A stretch of 64,000 nt of DNA from Pseudoxanthomonas sp. (GCF_002863005.1 NZ_PKDG01000018.1:62001-126000); one strand, 5' to 3'. Shown: positions 44,232 to 52,245, numbered from the stretch's first letter. Program-made: numbers and translations. Notes: generated from the letters alone by a model not told the origin.

Positions 44232-44647
44232 CGTGGCTTCCTTCCGTCGGGATCGATGAGGGGTTTGTCGGGTTCGTCGGACAGGGCCTGTTCGACGCGA
44301 TCGAGGACCTGCCGGCGGTCGAGGCCGAGTTTCCTGGCCGCCTCGAGCAGGCCGGCGAGTTGCGACTGGAATTCCTGGGCGGCGAGCATCTGCGTGGCGT
44401 CGAGACTCTCGGCCACGAACGAGCCTTTGCCCTGCCGCGTCACGATGACGCCAGACCGTTCCAGTTCCAGGTAGGCCCGCTTGACCGTGATCACGCTGAC
44501 CCTGCTGCCCGCTGCCAGCTCGCGGATGGACGGAAGCGGCGCGCCGGCCTTCCATTCGCCGGCCATGACCTTGGCGACCACCTGCGCGATGATCTGCTCG
44601 TACATCGGCGTGATCGAATGGGGAGACAACAGCAGGTCCGTATCCAT
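44228..44647 (-). CDS. GntR-family transcriptional repressor (YtrA subfamily)
   Basis: 139 residues. An N-terminal winged helix-turn-helix (ITPMYEQIIAQVVAKVMAGE; PLPSIRELAAGSRVSVITVK; LERSGVIVTRQGKGSFVAES) precedes a short C-terminal helical dimerisation part (LLEAARKLGLDRRQVLDRVE). The short effector domain marks the YtrA group, whose genes precede ABC transporters of this type and respond to cell-wall-active agents. It is the first gene of the operon, with a perfect inverted repeat on its promoter. Confidence 0.92.
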   Translation of the reverse strand: MDTDLLLSPHSITPMYEQIIAQVVAKVMAGEWKAGAPLPSIRELAAGSRVSVITVKRAYLELERSGVIVTRQGKGSFVAESLDATQMLAAQEFQSQLAGLLEAARKLGLDRRQVLDRVEQALSDEPDKPLIDPDGRKPR

Positions 44648-44751
44648 TCAACCCCCGTGCGCGTGAGGCACGCTGCGTGGCGATGCAGCGGTGGCGAGGG
44701 AAGCACCCCTATCGGTTTCGCGAGCCAAGCGTAGAAGTCCCAAGTCGGCAT

Positions 44752-44774
44752 CTGTGTATAGTGAGTATACACAG
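44752..44774 (-). promoter_or_regulatory. YtrA-type operator overlapping the operon -10
   Basis: Perfect inverted repeat CTGTGTATA (44752-44760), spacer GTGAG, TATACACAG (44766-44774). It covers the -10 box (TATACT on the minus strand, 44764-44769), an arrangement expected for autorepression by the GntR protein encoded downstream. Confidence 0.8.
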
Positions 44775-44791
44775 TAGTTCATTGCCGTCAA
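44764..44791 (-). promoter_or_regulatory. Sigma-70 promoter of the GntR-ABC-acyltransferase operon
   Basis: On the minus strand TTGACG (44786-44791) and TATACT (44764-44769) are separated by 16 bases, a near-consensus promoter. Transcription would start near 44757, inside the operator. Confidence 0.75.
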
Positions 44792-44907
44792 TGCATCGCT
44801 CGCCGGCGGATCGCTGCCCGCGGCCGACGTGCTGCGGCGTGGACCGGGTGGGGTGGGTGCGACCCGGCTGATGCACAATGCGACCCCCTGCCGGACCCGG
44901 ACGCACC

Positions 44908-45126
44908 ATGGACCTCGAGACCCTCCTGACCGCTGCATTGCGTGAAGCCGGCTATGGTCAGGACGCCATCGGTTCGGCCATGCCGAGGATCCTGCGCATC
45001 CTGGAAGCCGAAGACGTGCGCATCGAGGTCGGTCGCGCGCTGTCGCGGAAGGAGCGCGAGTACGTGCGTCTCCAGCTCGAACTCGGACTCAGCGTGCGGG
45101 AAGTGGCTGCCGGGCTGAAGAAGTAA
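44908..45126 (+). CDS. Small helical protein, possible helix-turn-helix, function unknown
   Basis: 72 residues, beginning MDLETLLTAALREAGYGQDA. It is all helical and charged, with RALSRKEREYVRLQLELGLS followed by VREVAAGLKK, which resembles the recognition-helix region of a helix-turn-helix. No family recognised. The ATG at 44908 is preferred to one at 44878. A -10-like CACAAT lies at 44874-44879. It ends nine bases before the pseudouridine synthase gene and is probably on the same transcript. Confidence 0.6.
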   Translation: MDLETLLTAALREAGYGQDAIGSAMPRILRILEAEDVRIEVGRALSRKEREYVRLQLELGLSVREVAAGLKK

Positions 45127-45135
45127 AGCGGCGCC

Positions 45136-46053
45136 ATGCCTGGCCCTGCGCCGCGCTCCGGGCGGCGTGTTCGCCCCCCCGACATCGACGGACTGTCGCC
45201 CGGCACGCTGCAGTTGCCGCCCGGCGCATGGCCGACGGTACTGGATTGCCTGTGCGAACGTTTTCCCGCCATTCCACGCGTGCAATGGATCGAGCGGATG
45301 GCGCGCGGACGCGTGGTGGATGGCGACGGGAACCCGGTGACCCCATCCCGCTCCTATCGTGTGGGGCTGGACATCCACTACTACCGCGAAGTCGCCGAGG
45401 AGCCCGTCATTCCGTTCGAGGAAGTCATCCTGCACCTGGATGACGACCTGCTCGTCGCGGACAAGCCGCACTTCCTCCCCGTCGTGCCCGCGGGCCGGCA
45501 CGCCCGCGAAACGCTGCTGGCGCGCCTGGTCCGCCGCACCGGCAATCCCGCACTGGTGCCACTGCATCGGATCGATCGCGAGACCGCGGGGGTGGTGATG
45601 TTCTCCACCCGGCCGGAAAGCCGCGCGCGTTACCAGGCGCTGTTCCGCGAGCGAAGGATCGAGAAGCGCTATCAGGCGATCGCGCCGGCGCTACCGCACC
45701 TCGTGTTCCCCTGCATCCGCACCAGCCGGATCGTCGCCGGCGAACCGTTCTTCCGCGTGCAGGAAGTCCAAGGGGTGGCTAACAGCGAAACACGCATCGA
45801 TGTCATCGCGCGCGGCGGCAATCGCTGGCGCTACGCGCTGACGCCGGTCACTGGCCGCAAGCATCAGCTGCGCGTGCACATGGCCGCACTCGGCGCGCCG
45901 ATCGCTGGCGATACGTTATATCCCTCAGTGCGCCATCGCGCTGTCGGCGACCATGCGGCGCCCTTGCAACTGCTGGCCGAGCGGCTTGCGTTCATGGATC
46001 CGCTCCTCGGGATCGAGCGCTGTTTCACCAGCGGCTTTGCGCTTGACGCGTGA
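45136..46053 (+). CDS. RluA-family RNA pseudouridine synthase
   Basis: 305 residues. It isomerises uridine in rRNA or tRNA. The N-terminal part contains RVVDGDGNPVTPSRSYRVGL, of S4-like character. The catalytic domain has LLVADKPHFLPVVPAGRHAR, the active-site Asp in VPLHRIDRETAGVVMFS, then RYQALFRERRIEKRYQAIAP and LTPVTGRKHQLRVHMAALG with LGAPIAGDTLYP. The target base cannot be assigned. It converges on the small membrane protein gene, with nine bases between the stops. Confidence 0.9.
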   Translation: MPGPAPRSGRRVRPPDIDGLSPGTLQLPPGAWPTVLDCLCERFPAIPRVQWIERMARGRVVDGDGNPVTPSRSYRVGLDIHYYREVAEEPVIPFEEVILHLDDDLLVADKPHFLPVVPAGRHARETLLARLVRRTGNPALVPLHRIDRETAGVVMFSTRPESRARYQALFRERRIEKRYQAIAPALPHLVFPCIRTSRIVAGEPFFRVQEVQGVANSETRIDVIARGGNRWRYALTPVTGRKHQLRVHMAALGAPIAGDTLYPSVRHRAVGDHAAPLQLLAERLAFMDPLLGIERCFTSGFALDA

Positions 46054-46062
46054 GCACCATCG

Positions 46063-46287
46063 TCACGGGCCCGCGGCGCTTGCGCGCTTGCTGCCCAGCC
46101 AAGGCAGGGCGAACAGCCAAAGCCCGGTGATCAACTGCAGGAACAACGGCGGCAGGGGCGAGTACGTCACCCACGCCGGTGGTTCGCCCATCATCGCCGC
46201 CCGCCAGGCGAAGTTGAGCACGACAGTCAGGGTGAACACGATGGATAGCCCGCGATGGCTCTGGCGGGAAAGACGCGCGATGCTCAC
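46063..46287 (-). CDS. Small two-helix membrane protein, function unknown
   Basis: 74 residues with two hydrophobic segments (GLSIVFTLTVVLNFAWRAAM; PLPPLFLQLITGLWLFALPW) separated by a short polar loop. The ATG overlaps the stop of the VOC gene by four bases, so it is probably translated with it. No family recognised. The overlap and plausible membrane topology are the only support that it is real. Confidence 0.6.
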   Translation of the reverse strand: MSIARLSRQSHRGLSIVFTLTVVLNFAWRAAMMGEPPAWVTYSPLPPLFLQLITGLWLFALPWLGSKRASAAGP

Positions 46288-46703
46288 GGCATCTCCTTGT
46301 GCTGGCGTTCAATCATCTTCCAGCCGTTGCCGGAAGGATCGCGGAAGCCCGCATCGACCTGGCCGTAGCGGCTGATGGGCGCCTGGATGAACTCTACGCC
46401 GTTCGCGCTCAGGGCTTCGTAGGTGGCCTTGCAGTCCTTCACTGTCAGCACCAGCGGCGGCATCGCGCCCTTGGCGACCAGGCTGTCCAGCGCGGCGGTG
46501 GTGACGGCGTCGTGCAGGGGCGGGCCTGGCATGAACAGACCGAGTTGCACCGAGGGCTGTTCGGGATGCTGCACCGTCAGCCAGCGATAGTCGCCGTTGC
46601 GTACGTCCGCCTGCACGCGGAAGCCGAGCTTTTCCACGTAAAACGCGAGCGCCTCGTCCTGGTCGCGGACGTACACGCCGATCACATCGATGCCCTGGAT
46701 CAT
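46284..46703 (-). CDS. VOC (glyoxalase/bleomycin resistance) superfamily protein
   Basis: 139 residues built of two beta-alpha-beta-beta-beta modules. It begins MIQGIDVIGVYVRDQDEALA, then FYVEKLGFRVQADVRNGDYR, TVKDCKATYEALSANGVEFI and QVDAGFRDPSGNGWKMIERQ. It is a small dimeric metal-dependent enzyme or a drug-sequestering protein. The substrate is unknown. It overlaps the AraC-type regulator gene (upstream) and the small membrane protein gene (downstream) by four bases each, forming one operon. Confidence 0.85.
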   Translation of the reverse strand: MIQGIDVIGVYVRDQDEALAFYVEKLGFRVQADVRNGDYRWLTVQHPEQPSVQLGLFMPGPPLHDAVTTAALDSLVAKGAMPPLVLTVKDCKATYEALSANGVEFIQAPISRYGQVDAGFRDPSGNGWKMIERQHKEMP

Positions 46704-47281
46704 GGGACCTCCTTCGTTGGGGGCGCCACCGTAGCTGCGACGGCCTGCCTGCGCTTCTCCAAAACTGCGGTCTTCAGGTCAGGACGTTCGGCCGCACGCA
46801 GCACGCACTCGGGGATGGCGCCGGCCAGGGTCGCGGATGCGCGTGCGCGCTGGCGACACTCGCGCGGGCTTTCACCGGTGATGTCGCGGAAGATGCGGCC
46901 GAAGGTGCCGATGCTGGTCCAGCCGGTCTTCAGGGCGATGTCTATGACCGGTGCGTCGGTATCGCGCAGCAGGGATGCCGCGCGTTCGATGCGCCGCGTC
47001 AGCAGGTAGCGGTGCGGCGGCAGGCCGAAGGCCTGCTTGAACGAACGCGCGAAGTGCGCGGGCGAAATGGCGCTGACCTCCGCCAGCCGCTCGACCGCCC
47101 ACGCCTGGTCGGGGAAGGCATCCATCCGGTCCTTGGCGCGCAACAGCCGGCGCAGCAGTTCTGGGCTCTGGGTGATGGGCAATAGGCTACTGGAGGTGAT
47201 CACGAGGAGAGGGTGGCCGGGCGTGATGGCTGCGCATAGTCTGCCCCCTCGTTGTCGCTTGGAGCGGTCGCTGGTCGCCAT
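46700..47281 (-). CDS. AraC-family transcriptional regulator
   Basis: 193 residues. The C-terminal AraC DNA-binding domain has two helix-turn-helix units: WAVERLAEVSAISPAHFARS with FKQAFGLPPHRYLLTRRIER, then ASLLRDTDAPVIDIALKTGW with FGRIFRDITGESPRECRQRA. No sizeable ligand-binding domain is present. The start is uncertain. ATG at 47281 leaves 42 bases to the divergent esterase gene, and a GTG at 47203 would give a shorter form. It heads the VOC/membrane-protein operon and probably regulates it. Confidence 0.82.
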   Translation of the reverse strand: MATSDRSKRQRGGRLCAAITPGHPLLVITSSSLLPITQSPELLRRLLRAKDRMDAFPDQAWAVERLAEVSAISPAHFARSFKQAFGLPPHRYLLTRRIERAASLLRDTDAPVIDIALKTGWTSIGTFGRIFRDITGESPRECRQRARASATLAGAIPECVLRAAERPDLKTAVLEKRRQAVAATVAPPTKEVP

Positions 47282-47323
47282 AATGGGCACCGCCGCAGGG
47301 CGCGGCCGTGATGGAGATTCTGC

Positions 47324-48193
47324 ATGATCCGCTGCACGATCCTCTTGTTCGCAGGGCTGCTGACGATGGCGGTGTCGACGGCCCGCGCAGCGCCGCCCGC
47401 GGCCGCGTCTCATCCTCCGGCGACTCCGCTGGAACACCTCCCCGCCCTGAAGGGCGACTACTTCCCGCTGACCGATCCGGGTTCCGGTCGCGTGCACCAC
47501 GTCTACGTCCGCTATCCCGAGAGCTATGACGCCCGATCGGCCACGCGCTACCCGGTGGTGTACGTGCTGGACGGCGACAGCCTGTTTCCGCTGCTGGCGC
47601 CGACGCATCTGTTCCTGCATTACGACGAGCGATTGCCCGAAGCGATCATCGTCGGCATCGCCTACGGTGGCTTCGACCCGGCTATCAACAAGCGCCACGT
47701 CGATTTCACGGCGCCGGGCAGCGATCCCACCGCAGAGCAGGGCGGAGCGCCGGGCTATCTCGCGTTCCTGCGCGCGCACCTGGTGCCCGAAGTCGAGCGT
47801 CGCTATGCCGCCGACCCGGCGCGGCGCGTGCTGGTGGGACAGTCGCGCGCCGGTTACTTCGTGCTGTGGTCCGCATTACAGGATCCGGACCTGTTCTGGG
47901 GACGAATCGCCAGCAATCCCTCACCCGGGCCGGCGCGTGAAGCGCTGTTTGTCGCAGCGCGCCCGCACACGCGCGCTGACCTGCGCGTGGCAGTCGCCAG
48001 CGGCACGCGCGATACGGCCGAGCGCCAGCGCATCGCGCGCGACTGGACCACGCACTGGTCCATAGCGTCGATGGGTGCACCATGGCGGGTGACCCTGCTG
48101 ACGATCCAGGACGGCACCCATGCGGCGACGATCGGCGAAACCTACCGGCGCGCGATGCTGTGGCTGTTCCGCGAAGACATCCCCACGTCGTGA
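47324..48193 (+). CDS. Secreted alpha/beta-hydrolase esterase (esterase D / enterochelin esterase-like)
   Basis: 289 residues with a signal peptide (MIRCTILLFAGLLTMAVSTA, cleavage near RAA-PP). The hydrolase features are YPVVYVLDGDSLFPLLAPTH, AIIVGIAYGGFDPAINKRHV, the nucleophile Ser in RVLVGQSRAGYFVLWSALQD and the His in QDGTHAATIGETYRRAM. The family includes siderophore and acetyl-xylan-type esterases. The substrate cannot be fixed. It is divergent from the AraC-type regulator and may be one of its targets. Confidence 0.85.
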   Translation: MIRCTILLFAGLLTMAVSTARAAPPAAASHPPATPLEHLPALKGDYFPLTDPGSGRVHHVYVRYPESYDARSATRYPVVYVLDGDSLFPLLAPTHLFLHYDERLPEAIIVGIAYGGFDPAINKRHVDFTAPGSDPTAEQGGAPGYLAFLRAHLVPEVERRYAADPARRVLVGQSRAGYFVLWSALQDPDLFWGRIASNPSPGPAREALFVAARPHTRADLRVAVASGTRDTAERQRIARDWTTHWSIASMGAPWRVTLLTIQDGTHAATIGETYRRAMLWLFREDIPTS

Positions 48194-48348
48194 CCGCGGT
48201 GCCCCGGCGTGGCGCAGCGCGTCATTCCTGCGCACAGCGGTCGCGATTCGGATGCATCGCCGGGGCGCGATCCGTAACCGGCTTCACAGAACCGCGCCGA
48301 TCGTCGGAAATCGACGTCTCGTGTCACACGATGGGCATCCAGGCGGCT

Positions 48349-48360
48349 TAGTCTCGAGGC
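48349..48360 (+). promoter_or_regulatory. -10-like hexamer abutting the 84-residue gene start
   Basis: TAGTCT (48349-48354) ends six bases before the ATG at 48361, the same spacing seen at kdkA, the yafS-like gene and dnaX. No clear -35 is present. Confidence 0.3.
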
Positions 48361-48615
48361 ATGGAGACCTTGGCGGACATTCGGGCCATCCTGGCCGCGG
48401 CGGGTCAGCGCATCGAGCGCGGGGCGCTGCGCGAGGATCCGCGCGCGTTCATGGATGCGCTGTGGCGGCAGGTCTACGACCGCGCGCCGGATGATCTGCG
48501 ACCCTATGTCTGGTCGCGGCTGGCGGATTTCTCGGCGCAGCTGGGCGTCATCGAGGATGTCGTGGCCGAACGCAGCCCGGTACGCACGCCGCCCGAGGTG
48601 TTCGCGCGACGCTAG
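48361..48615 (+). CDS. Small helical protein of unknown function
   Basis: 84 residues, METLADIRAILAAAGQRIER at the start, then LREDPRAFMDALWRQVYDRA and PDDLRPYVWSRLADFSAQLG. It is all helical, soluble and without recognised motifs. A -10-like TAGTCT (48349-48354) ends six bases before the ATG, which lacks a well-placed ribosome binding site. Codon use is like its neighbours, and no better frame covers this stretch. Confidence 0.5.
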   Translation: METLADIRAILAAAGQRIERGALREDPRAFMDALWRQVYDRAPDDLRPYVWSRLADFSAQLGVIEDVVAERSPVRTPPEVFARR

Positions 48616-48718
48616 CCATGCTCTGGTGAGCCCCTGGCATCGGCTGGTGAAGGTGCGCTGACCTCTCCGTGTGCGTGCCTGCGTTGTCTTGCGGATGGAA
48701 ACAGGCAAGACTTACGGC

Positions 48719-49252
48719 ATGAAAGCCGGTATCACCGTTCGCCCCGCACGCCCTTCCGAAGCCGCCGCCCTGTCCACGATGATGCGGCGCACGTTCCTTG
48801 CCACCCACGGCCACTGCAGCACGCCCGAGAATGTGGCGGCGCACGTGGCGGCGATGTATTCGCCCGAGCGCCAGGCCGAGGAGATCCGAGACCCCGACAC
48901 GCTGACCCTGATCGTCGAGCAGGACGGCGTGTGGGCCGGCTATGCGCAGCTGCGCTGGGGCACGGTGCCGCCGACCGAGGTGGTGCTGCGGCCCACAGTG
49001 GAACTGGCGCGCATCTACCTTGACGAGGCCTTCCACGGCAAGGGCATTGCCGCCGTGCTGGTCTCGCACCTGCTGGCGGCGGCCAAGCTGCGAGGCTCGC
49101 GTTCGGCATGGCTTACCGTCTGGCAGGAGGCGCCGCAGGCAATCCGCTTCTGGCGCAAGCACGGCTTCCAGAGCGTCGGCCGGTCCATCTTCTACATCGG
49201 CGACGACCCGAAGGAAGACTGGGTGATGACGCAAGCGTTGCCTGAGGGCTGA
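48719..49252 (+). CDS. GNAT-family N-acetyltransferase
   Basis: 177 residues. It begins ITVRPARPSEAAALSTMMRR. The acetyl-CoA site is LARIYLDEAFHGKGIAAVLV followed by SHLLAAAKLRGSRSAWLTVW and ATRFWRKHGF-type residues (here AIRFWRKHGFQSVGRSIFYI). The substrate may be a small molecule or a protein amine and is unknown. The ATG at 48719 is preferred to one at 48695. The gene is followed by a bidirectional terminator. Confidence 0.85.
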   Translation: MKAGITVRPARPSEAAALSTMMRRTFLATHGHCSTPENVAAHVAAMYSPERQAEEIRDPDTLTLIVEQDGVWAGYAQLRWGTVPPTEVVLRPTVELARIYLDEAFHGKGIAAVLVSHLLAAAKLRGSRSAWLTVWQEAPQAIRFWRKHGFQSVGRSIFYIGDDPKEDWVMTQALPEG

Positions 49253-49283
49253 CATCTTCGCCCCACGCTGGGCGCGGGAAGAG

Positions 49284-49307
49284 AAAGGCCGCTCGGGAGC
49301 GGCCTTT
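49284..49307 (+). terminator. Bidirectional intrinsic terminator between the acetyltransferase and fadB-like genes
   Basis: GAAAGGCCGCTC, loop GG and GAGCGGCCTTTTC form an 11-bp stem with an A run before and a T run after, placed between two convergent genes. Confidence 0.9.
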
Positions 49308-49319
49308 TCCATGCGCGGA

Positions 49320-51383
49320 TCAGACCGTTGGCTGACGGAGTGCCGGATTGTCCCAGCCCGGGCGCGGCGCGAAGCGGTCGCCGTGGCGCGCCTGCAGTGC
49401 CTTGAGCTTTTCCCGCAATGCGTCGGGGCCGACCGCTTTCACGTGCTCGATGGGGCCGCCGCGGAACGGAGCGAAGCCGGTGCCGAAGATCACGCCGGCA
49501 TCGAGCAGGTCGGCATCGGCGACAACGCCGTCGTGCAGGCAGGCGACCGCTTCGTTGAGCAGTGGGAGGATCAGGCGGTCTTCCAGATCGTCAGGCGCCT
49601 TGTACTCCTGCGGCACCTGCGGCTTGACGGCCTTGCCGTTCTCCCACTTGTACAGGCCCTGGCCGTCCTTCTTGCCGCGCTTCCCGGGTTCCACCGTGGC
49701 CAGTGCCGCGGGCAGTTGCAGGCCGAGGAAGGGCGACAGTTCCGCACCCACGCCCTGCGCCACGTCCAGGCCCACGGTGTCGATCAGTTCGATCGGTCCC
49801 ATCGGCATGCCGAACTTCACCGCGGCCTTGTCGATCACCGGGCCGGGAATGCCTTCGGCATACGCGGTCGCGGCTTCCAGCATGTACGGGAACAGCACGC
49901 GGTTGACCAGGAAGCCCGGCGTGCCGGCGACCGGCACCGGGAACTTGTCCAACGCCTTGCAGAACGCGGCAAGGCGTTTGACGTTCGCTTCGTCCAGCCC
50001 ATCGTGCTGCACGATCTCCACCAGCGGCATCAGCGCCACCGGGTTGAAGTAATGCAGGCCGGCGAACTGCGCCGGACGCTGGATGTGCTCGCGCAGTTCG
50101 GTCAGCGGAATCGACGAGGTATTCGTGGTCAGCAGCGCATCGGCTTTCAGGCGCGGCTCGACGGTCTGGTAGAGATCGCGCTTGGCCTCGGGGTTCTCGA
50201 TGATCGCCTCGATCACCAGATCGGCCTGCGGCACGCCATCGCCGGCCAGGTCGCCCTTCAGGCGCGCGGCCACGGCGGGGCGCTTGCTCTCGTCCTTCAC
50301 CTTCTTGGCGAACAATTCCTGAGCACGCGAGAGCGCGCCATCGATGAAGCGCTGCTCACGGTCCTGCAGGGTGACGTTGAAGCCCTTGTAGGCGGACCAC
50401 GCCGCGATGTCGCCGCCCATCACGCCGGCACCGACGACATGCACATTCGCGATGCCGTGGTCCCTTCCACCGAGGCCCTTGAGCCGTTCGGTGAGGAAGA
50501 AGATGCGGATCAGGTTGCGCGCGGTCGGCGTGCCGGCCAGCTTCACCACCGCCTTGCGCTCGGCATCCAGGCGCGCCTGGATGCCCTTGCCGCCGGCGGT
50601 CTTCCAGACGTTGATCAGTGCGTAGGGCGCAGGGTAGTGTGCCTTCGGCGCCTTGCGAGCGACCTGCTTGAGCATCTGCGGCGCCAGCAGTTGGCGCGCG
50701 AGCCAGCTGTTGCTGATCCAGCCGGTGAAGCGCTGCTTGAAGGGGCGTTGCGGGCGCGACGCGATCAATGCGACGGCGGCGTCGACCAGCACGGCCGGTT
50801 CGGCGATCTTGTCGACCAGGCCCATCGCCTTGGCCGAGCTCGCCGACAGGGTGCGGCCGGTGAGCATCATGTCCATCGCCTTCGGCGCACCCACCAGGCG
50901 CGGAAGGCGCGCGCTGCCACCCCAGCCGGGGAAGATGCCCAGCTTCACTTCGGGCAGGCCGATGCGGGTGGACGGATCGCTGCTGGCCACACGGTAGTCG
51001 CACGCCAGCGAAATCTCGGTGCCGCCGCCCATGCAGAAGCCGTGGATCGCTGCCACCGTTGGGCAGGGCAGGTCGGCCAGTTTCTGGAAGACGGCCTGGC
51101 CGCGGCGGATCGCATCGTTGACGGTGCCCTTGCGGTCGAACTCCTGGAATTCCTTCAGATCCGCGCCGGCGATGAAGCCCGACGCCTTCGCCGAACGCAA
51201 CACCACGCCCTTGGGCGGATCGATGGCCAGGCGTTCGATGATGTCGGCCAGTTCGATCAGGACATCCTGCGAGAACGCATTGACGCTGGCGCCCTGGCGG
51301 TCGAACGCGAGCACGACGATGCCGTCGGCGCGCAGCTCGGTCTGCCAGTGACTGAATCGCAGCCCATCGAAGTTCGCGGCCAT
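49320..51383 (-). CDS. fadB: Bifunctional enoyl-CoA hydratase / 3-hydroxyacyl-CoA dehydrogenase (FadB/FadJ type)
   Basis: Fatty acid beta-oxidation multifunctional enzyme, 687 residues. The N-terminal crotonase part has SGFIAGADLKEFQEF, AAIHGFCMGGGTEISLACDY and LPEVKLGIFPGWGGSARLPR. The NAD-binding site is ANVHVVGAGVMGGDIAAWSA. The dehydrogenase core has LTTNTSSIPLTELREHIQRP, FAGLHYFNPVALMPLVEIVQ and VAGTPGFLVNRVLFPYMLEA. The C-terminal half-domain ends GTGFAPFRGGPIEHVKAVG. No thiolase gene (fadA) adjoins it in this window. Whether it is FadB or FadJ needs a tree. Confidence 0.92.
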   Translation of the reverse strand: MAANFDGLRFSHWQTELRADGIVVLAFDRQGASVNAFSQDVLIELADIIERLAIDPPKGVVLRSAKASGFIAGADLKEFQEFDRKGTVNDAIRRGQAVFQKLADLPCPTVAAIHGFCMGGGTEISLACDYRVASSDPSTRIGLPEVKLGIFPGWGGSARLPRLVGAPKAMDMMLTGRTLSASSAKAMGLVDKIAEPAVLVDAAVALIASRPQRPFKQRFTGWISNSWLARQLLAPQMLKQVARKAPKAHYPAPYALINVWKTAGGKGIQARLDAERKAVVKLAGTPTARNLIRIFFLTERLKGLGGRDHGIANVHVVGAGVMGGDIAAWSAYKGFNVTLQDREQRFIDGALSRAQELFAKKVKDESKRPAVAARLKGDLAGDGVPQADLVIEAIIENPEAKRDLYQTVEPRLKADALLTTNTSSIPLTELREHIQRPAQFAGLHYFNPVALMPLVEIVQHDGLDEANVKRLAAFCKALDKFPVPVAGTPGFLVNRVLFPYMLEAATAYAEGIPGPVIDKAAVKFGMPMGPIELIDTVGLDVAQGVGAELSPFLGLQLPAALATVEPGKRGKKDGQGLYKWENGKAVKPQVPQEYKAPDDLEDRLILPLLNEAVACLHDGVVADADLLDAGVIFGTGFAPFRGGPIEHVKAVGPDALREKLKALQARHGDRFAPRPGWDNPALRQPTV

Positions 51384-51420
51384 GCAGGGGACCATCCGTT
51401 CACGTATGGAGAAGGCCGCT

Positions 51421-51450
51421 ATCATCCCGAGGTTGTTTCGTCCCCGTCAA
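51421..51450 (-). promoter_or_regulatory. Predicted sigma-70 promoter of the fadB-like gene
   Basis: On the minus strand TTGACG (51445-51450) and GATGAT (51421-51426) are 18 bases apart. The predicted start lies about 30 bases before the ATG at 51383. Confidence 0.45.
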
Positions 51451-51557
51451 ATCCACATATGGAAAGGGAACGCCGTCACGGGCGTGACCACGGCACCGGG
51501 GATGTTCCCGTTGCGCCGGTTAAATTCTTGATAGGGCAACGGTTTGGACAAGGCGTT

Positions 51558-51584
51558 GAACTTTCCCCCGCTAGCGCGGTCACA
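51558..51584 (+). promoter_or_regulatory. Sigma-E-like promoter of rpoE
   Basis: GAACTT (51558-51563), 16 bases, then TCACA (51580-51584). The -35 and spacing match ECF sigma-E promoters of the AlgU/RpoE type. The -10 is a partial match. The predicted start near 51590 leaves about 35 bases before the ATG, consistent with autoregulation. Confidence 0.5.
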
Positions 51585-51624
51585 GGGCCCGGCCACCGCC
51601 GAGCCGACAGGAGTGGGGCCCGGC

Positions 51625-52245
51625 ATGGCCGAAGTTGATCCAACCCAGGAGCTGGACCTCGAGCTGGTCAGGCGCGTGCAACGCGGCGACAGCGCGGCCT
51701 TCGACCTGCTGGTGCGCAAGTACCAGCATCGCGTGGTGGCGCTGATCGGGCGTTACATCCATGACTGGAGCGAGTGCCAGGACGTGGCCCAGGAGACGTT
51801 CCTGCGTGCTTATCGCGCGCTGGGCAGTTTCCGGGGCGATTCCCAGTTCTATACGTGGCTGCACCGCATCGCCGTGAATACCGCCAAGAACCACCTGGTC
51901 GCGCACAATCGACGCCCGCCCACCGCGGACGTGGATGCCGCCGACGCCGAGCAGTACGACATCGGCTCAAGGCTGCGCGACACCGACACCCCAGAGCGCG
52001 AACTGATGCGCCAGGAGATGGAGGCGACGGTGATGAAAGCGGTCGATGGCCTGCCGGAGGAACTGCGGACCGCGATCACCCTGCGCGAGGTCGAAGGCCT
52101 CAGCTACGAGGAGATCGCGCAGAAGATGGACTGCCCGATCGGCACCGTGCGTTCCCGCATCTTCCGCGCGCGCGAGGCGATCGACGAACAACTGCGTCCC
52201 TTGCTGGACGTGGACAGCACAACCCGGGAGCGTGCCCGCTCATGA
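51625..52245 (+). CDS. rpoE: RNA polymerase sigma-E factor (RpoE/AlgU)
   Basis: ECF sigma factor for envelope and heat stress, 206 residues. Region 2 has LVRRVQRGDSAAFDLLVRKY, SECQDVAQETFLRAYRALGS and FRGDSQFYTWLHRIAVNTAK. Region 4 has LPEELRTAITLREVEGLSYE and IAQKMDCPIGTVRSRIFRAR. The ATG at 51625 (MAEVDPTQELD) is chosen since family members start here and AGGAG lies 11 bases upstream. An in-frame ATG at 51544 would add an atypical Pro-rich extension. It overlaps the anti-sigma gene by four bases. Confidence 0.96.
   Translation: MAEVDPTQELDLELVRRVQRGDSAAFDLLVRKYQHRVVALIGRYIHDWSECQDVAQETFLRAYRALGSFRGDSQFYTWLHRIAVNTAKNHLVAHNRRPPTADVDAADAEQYDIGSRLRDTDTPERELMRQEMEATVMKAVDGLPEELRTAITLREVEGLSYEEIAQKMDCPIGTVRSRIFRAREAIDEQLRPLLDVDSTTRERARS

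Noticed and set aside
49311-51638. A 775-codon plus-strand frame opposite the fadB-like gene
   Set aside because: The translation has no motifs, while the minus strand encodes a complete two-domain beta-oxidation enzyme.
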